Source: Tanypteryx hageni
Lineage: Eukaryota > Arthropoda > Insecta > Odonata > Petaluridae
Assembly: GCA_028673005.1 (NCBI GenBank)
Contig: CM054116.1
Span: 36,924,854 to 36,988,853, forward strand
Length of the DNA: 64,000 nt
Direction: 5' to 3'
The notes beneath the pieces were generated by a model that made no database searches, was not told the DNA's origin, and saw only the letters and a list, made by a program, of their open reading frames with translations. The translations under genes were made by a program, and so were the position numbers. Of the stretch, positions 62,157 to 64,000 are shown piece by piece. Numbering within the stretch: the stretch's first letter is position 1; each line of letters starts with the position of its first letter.

Positions 62157-62433
62157 GTAAATATAATTTTGTTTACATCATTTTAGCCATAAATTTGCAC
62201 CAACATATTGAAGATTCATTCTTAGTTGCTGTATTTATTTGTATATAAGGCACTCCTACACATTGGCTTCACCCTTTTATTTTCAAGATTGAAATGAGGA
62301 AAATAAATGTACCTAATTATAAGATGCACCCCATGATTTTACAAGGCAGTATTTTATTCTAACATGATGCTCATGGAAAATGCAGGATGTGCAGCTAGAG
62401 AATTAATATAGAACTTCATTGTATGTGATGTAA

Positions 62434-62609
62434 TTGATACCTTTAGTTTATGACTTGTTGCGCATCATTCAATCAGAGTGGCAATACTTTCCATTTGAAT
62501 GTGTAGATGACTCTTCCTTCCTCCAATCACTTATTTTATGTATAGAAAAATTACAAAGAGAAGGGAAGCCAAAACAACTTCTAAACTGGAATCAACACGA
62601 ACCTAATAT
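62434..62609 (+). other. Orphan open frame interrupted by palindromic insertion
   Basis: Reads VYDLLRIIQSEWQYFPFEC, VDDSSFLQSLILCIEKLQRE, GKPKQLLNWNQHEPN, and looks more protein-like than its neighbours (balanced composition). An acceptor-like CCTTTAG precedes TTTATG at 62446. Removing the insertion 62610-62719 and its duplication lets the frame end ...EPNMSNS followed by a stop. It is not CLASP sequence. It could be an exon piece of another gene, a processed fragment, or chance. Confidence 0.35.
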
Positions 62610-62719
62610 AAAGGTTGGTGGCTTGATTTACTTATGGCTCGATTTACATAGGTAGGAAAACTCCTTAAGCCATAAAAGTTTATAAACTTTTATGGCTTAA
62701 GGAGTTTTCCTACCTAACT
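62610..62719. mobile_element. 110-bp PLE tail insertion with 68-bp perfect palindrome
   Basis: 62649-62716 is a perfect palindrome (two 34-nt arms, no spacer). Each arm is the PLE tail also seen at 52530-52560 (TTTTATGGCTTAAGGAGTTT), tails pointing outward. A 39-nt one-sided extension (62610-62648) lies on the left. A 10-bp duplication AACCTAATAT flanks it (62600-62609 and 62720-62729). Confidence 0.85.
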
Positions 62720-63404
62720 AACCTAATATGTCAAATTCTTGAAATATAAGACCAACCTGTGAAAATGCCTTGATGTTTACAGATTGTGGCATCTTTATTG
62801 CTGGCTCCTGGTGATTCCTGCTGTGATCACCAGCAAAAACTTAAATGTTAAATAGAATTAACTCCTAGACCGTAAAATTCAAAATTAGAGACACACGATG
62901 AAAAAGTGGGGGGGGGGAGGAGGAAAGGCAGGAAAATCCAAAAGACAAAAAAGATTATAAACTTACAGGTTTAGGGGTTGTTACGCCACGCCCGGGGACC
63001 TGATGTCACTCACACATTCACTCAATCAAACGCGCAAGCACTAATCCTAAAGGTGGAAAAGGAACCGGGACCGGGTTTGCGAGAAATTACTCTGCGCCAG
63101 GGACCCAAAAAATCACACTGTTGCTAGAAGGTTTGTGAGTCAGTACGAGCGCGACAGGGACCTACGAACCAACCACAAACACACGCACACGTACACGCCA
63201 AGAGGTGAAGGAAAAAAGGGGAAAGGAACGGGGAAATAATACTAGATTTACGGGAGATTAAACCACGCCAGGGACCTAGTATCGCACACAGTGGCCTGTA
63301 GGTTTATGTGCCTTCCAGCAACGACAGGGACCTAACAGACAAAACAGTCACACACGCAAGCACTCGAATACAGGTACACAAGATCTCTAAAAATGAGTTT
63401 ACGT

Positions 63405-63447
63405 ACTAAATACGTATTTTGAGAGCAATGCTCTCATCATCAGTAGC
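63405..63447 (-). ncRNA. Decayed hammerhead motif
   Basis: Minus strand: GCTA, CTGATGA, extra T, helix II GAGAGC/GCTCTC with loop ATT, then AAAA where GAAA is required, palindromic ATACGTAT, T, and TAGT closing helix I. The G12-to-A change should abolish activity. Layout is the same as at 22336-22378, so the two are related families. Confidence 0.65.
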
Positions 63448-63574
63448 TGATGTATAATGAGGGGTAGGAGTGTTGTAGGCAGTATTTATATGTTTATGTG
63501 ATGAAGTGAAAGGGTGGGAAAGAGGTTCAGCCGTTACAAGGTACAGAGGTGAAAGGGGGATCGGGCCGCGGTCG

Positions 63575-64000
63575 TTATTCATAACGGAATTTTTTGTTTA
63601 TGTGTATGCTTTCGTATGCGTCTAGTTTGTTTTGGTTGGTTACTGATTTTACAAGTGTTAGGTTTTCGATCCTGATTGGATGGTGGTGTTCTTGGATATG
63701 TGTTGCTACACTCGAGTTGTTTAGTCTGTTGTGTTTAAAATGAGCTATGTGTTCTTTGAAGCGTGTTTCTACGTTCTACGTTTTGTTTGTCCAATATATA
63801 TTTTGTTGCATCCTCCACATGATATTTTGTATATGCCGGATTTGTGTAAAGAAGGAATTGTGTCTTTTGGGTTGTGTAATAAGTTGGAGAGTTTATTGTC
63901 GTTAACAAATACTGTCTTATAGTTGAATTTTGAGAAGATGTTTTGTAGTTTGTTGGTGAGCCCTGGAGCGAAGGGGATTTTAATGTATTTTGTGTTTGTG
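63575..64000 (-). pseudogene. PLE GIY-YIG endonuclease end, partial
   Basis: Entering from beyond 64000 on the minus strand, the frame reads YIKIPFAPGLTNKLQNIFSK, then NLLHNPKDTIPSLHKSGIYK, ISCGGCNKIYIGQTKRRT: a GIY and a YIG separated by a C-G-G-C knuckle. A frameshift near 63768, beside a duplicated CGTAGAA, breaks it. The shifted frame continues VETRFKEHIAHFKHNRLNNS, VATHIQEHHHPIRIENLTLV and ends KKFRYE with a stop at 63575. Upstream RT lies outside the window. Function when intact: target nicking for PLE retrotransposition. Confidence 0.85.

Larger units (their letters stand above)
62880..64000 (-). mobile_element. Minus-strand PLE, runs off the window
   Basis: Contains the nuclease end of the ORF (63575-64000), a hammerhead-like motif (63405-63447), and a 3' region (about 62960-63360) in which a ~170-bp unit is repeated roughly 2.3 times, marked by AGGTCCCTGGCG / AGGTCCCTGTCG motifs on the minus strand at about 63324, 63267, 63152, 63092 and 62988. 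A G-run lies at about 62908-62918. A different PLE family from the 54.6-kb copy. Lower boundary approximate. Confidence 0.75.

Noticed and set aside
1..64000. CRISPR arrays, rRNA, true tRNA genes, prokaryotic operons
   Set aside because: No direct-repeat/spacer pattern, no rRNA-like core and no complete tRNA cloverleaf apart from SINE heads.

Overview
This is a eukaryotic, arthropod-like and most probably insect window with long introns and many transposable elements. It has no operons and no prokaryotic signals. A hemimetabolous insect fits: AT-rich DNA, very large introns, abundant Penelope-like elements (PLEs) with GIY-YIG endonuclease, hAT and pogo/mariner relics, and a sharp change in CpG content of the kind left by gene-body methylation. 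The species cannot be fixed from the sequence.

Only one host gene is secure. Three + strand exons (48867-48972, 53583-53751, 61974-62156) join in phase to encode about 152 residues of the first TOG (HEAT-repeat) domain of CLASP (fly Orbit/Mast/chromosome bows), a microtubule plus-end rescue factor. The N-terminal ~60-65 residues (first coding exon) were not found and probably lie upstream. The rest of the protein lies downstream of 64000. The exons sit in introns of about 4.6 and 8.2 kb.

Layout. 1-31 kb: no convincing genes. The DNA keeps its CpGs and carries about ten GC-richer islands of 0.2-1.2 kb, most of them pyrimidine-rich on the + strand (candidate regulatory DNA, an upstream region or a giant first intron), plus a few dispersed repeats. 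31-41 kb: dense nested transposons (hAT elements with 8-bp target duplications, a tRNA-derived SINE, tandem-monomer repeats, two palindromic mini-insertions). 41-46.6 kb: CpG-rich again, with one more island and a hAT. From about 46.6 kb to the end CpG drops sharply, and this part holds the CLASP exons. Its introns contain a mariner/pogo-type element, a hAT, several PLEs, a SINE and pogo transposase debris.

The most interesting structure is a set of insertions sharing one architecture: an inverted 'twin' of a 3' tail with both tails pointing outward, a one-sided extension of 26-39 nt, and a 10-13 bp target duplication. One (22.1-22.6 kb) carries a hammerhead ribozyme. One (62.6 kb) is a 68-bp palindrome of PLE tail. 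Two (32.15 and 32.83 kb) are only 77 and 102 bp and consist mainly of 40- and 74-bp palindromes. A larger, recent PLE at 54.6-56.3 kb has the same inverted layout, arms about 99% identical, a hammerhead in each arm and an open RT-GIY-YIG reading frame. The extension plus inverted terminal repeats is a known PLE signature. Calling the two smallest palindromes PLE-derived is my inference.
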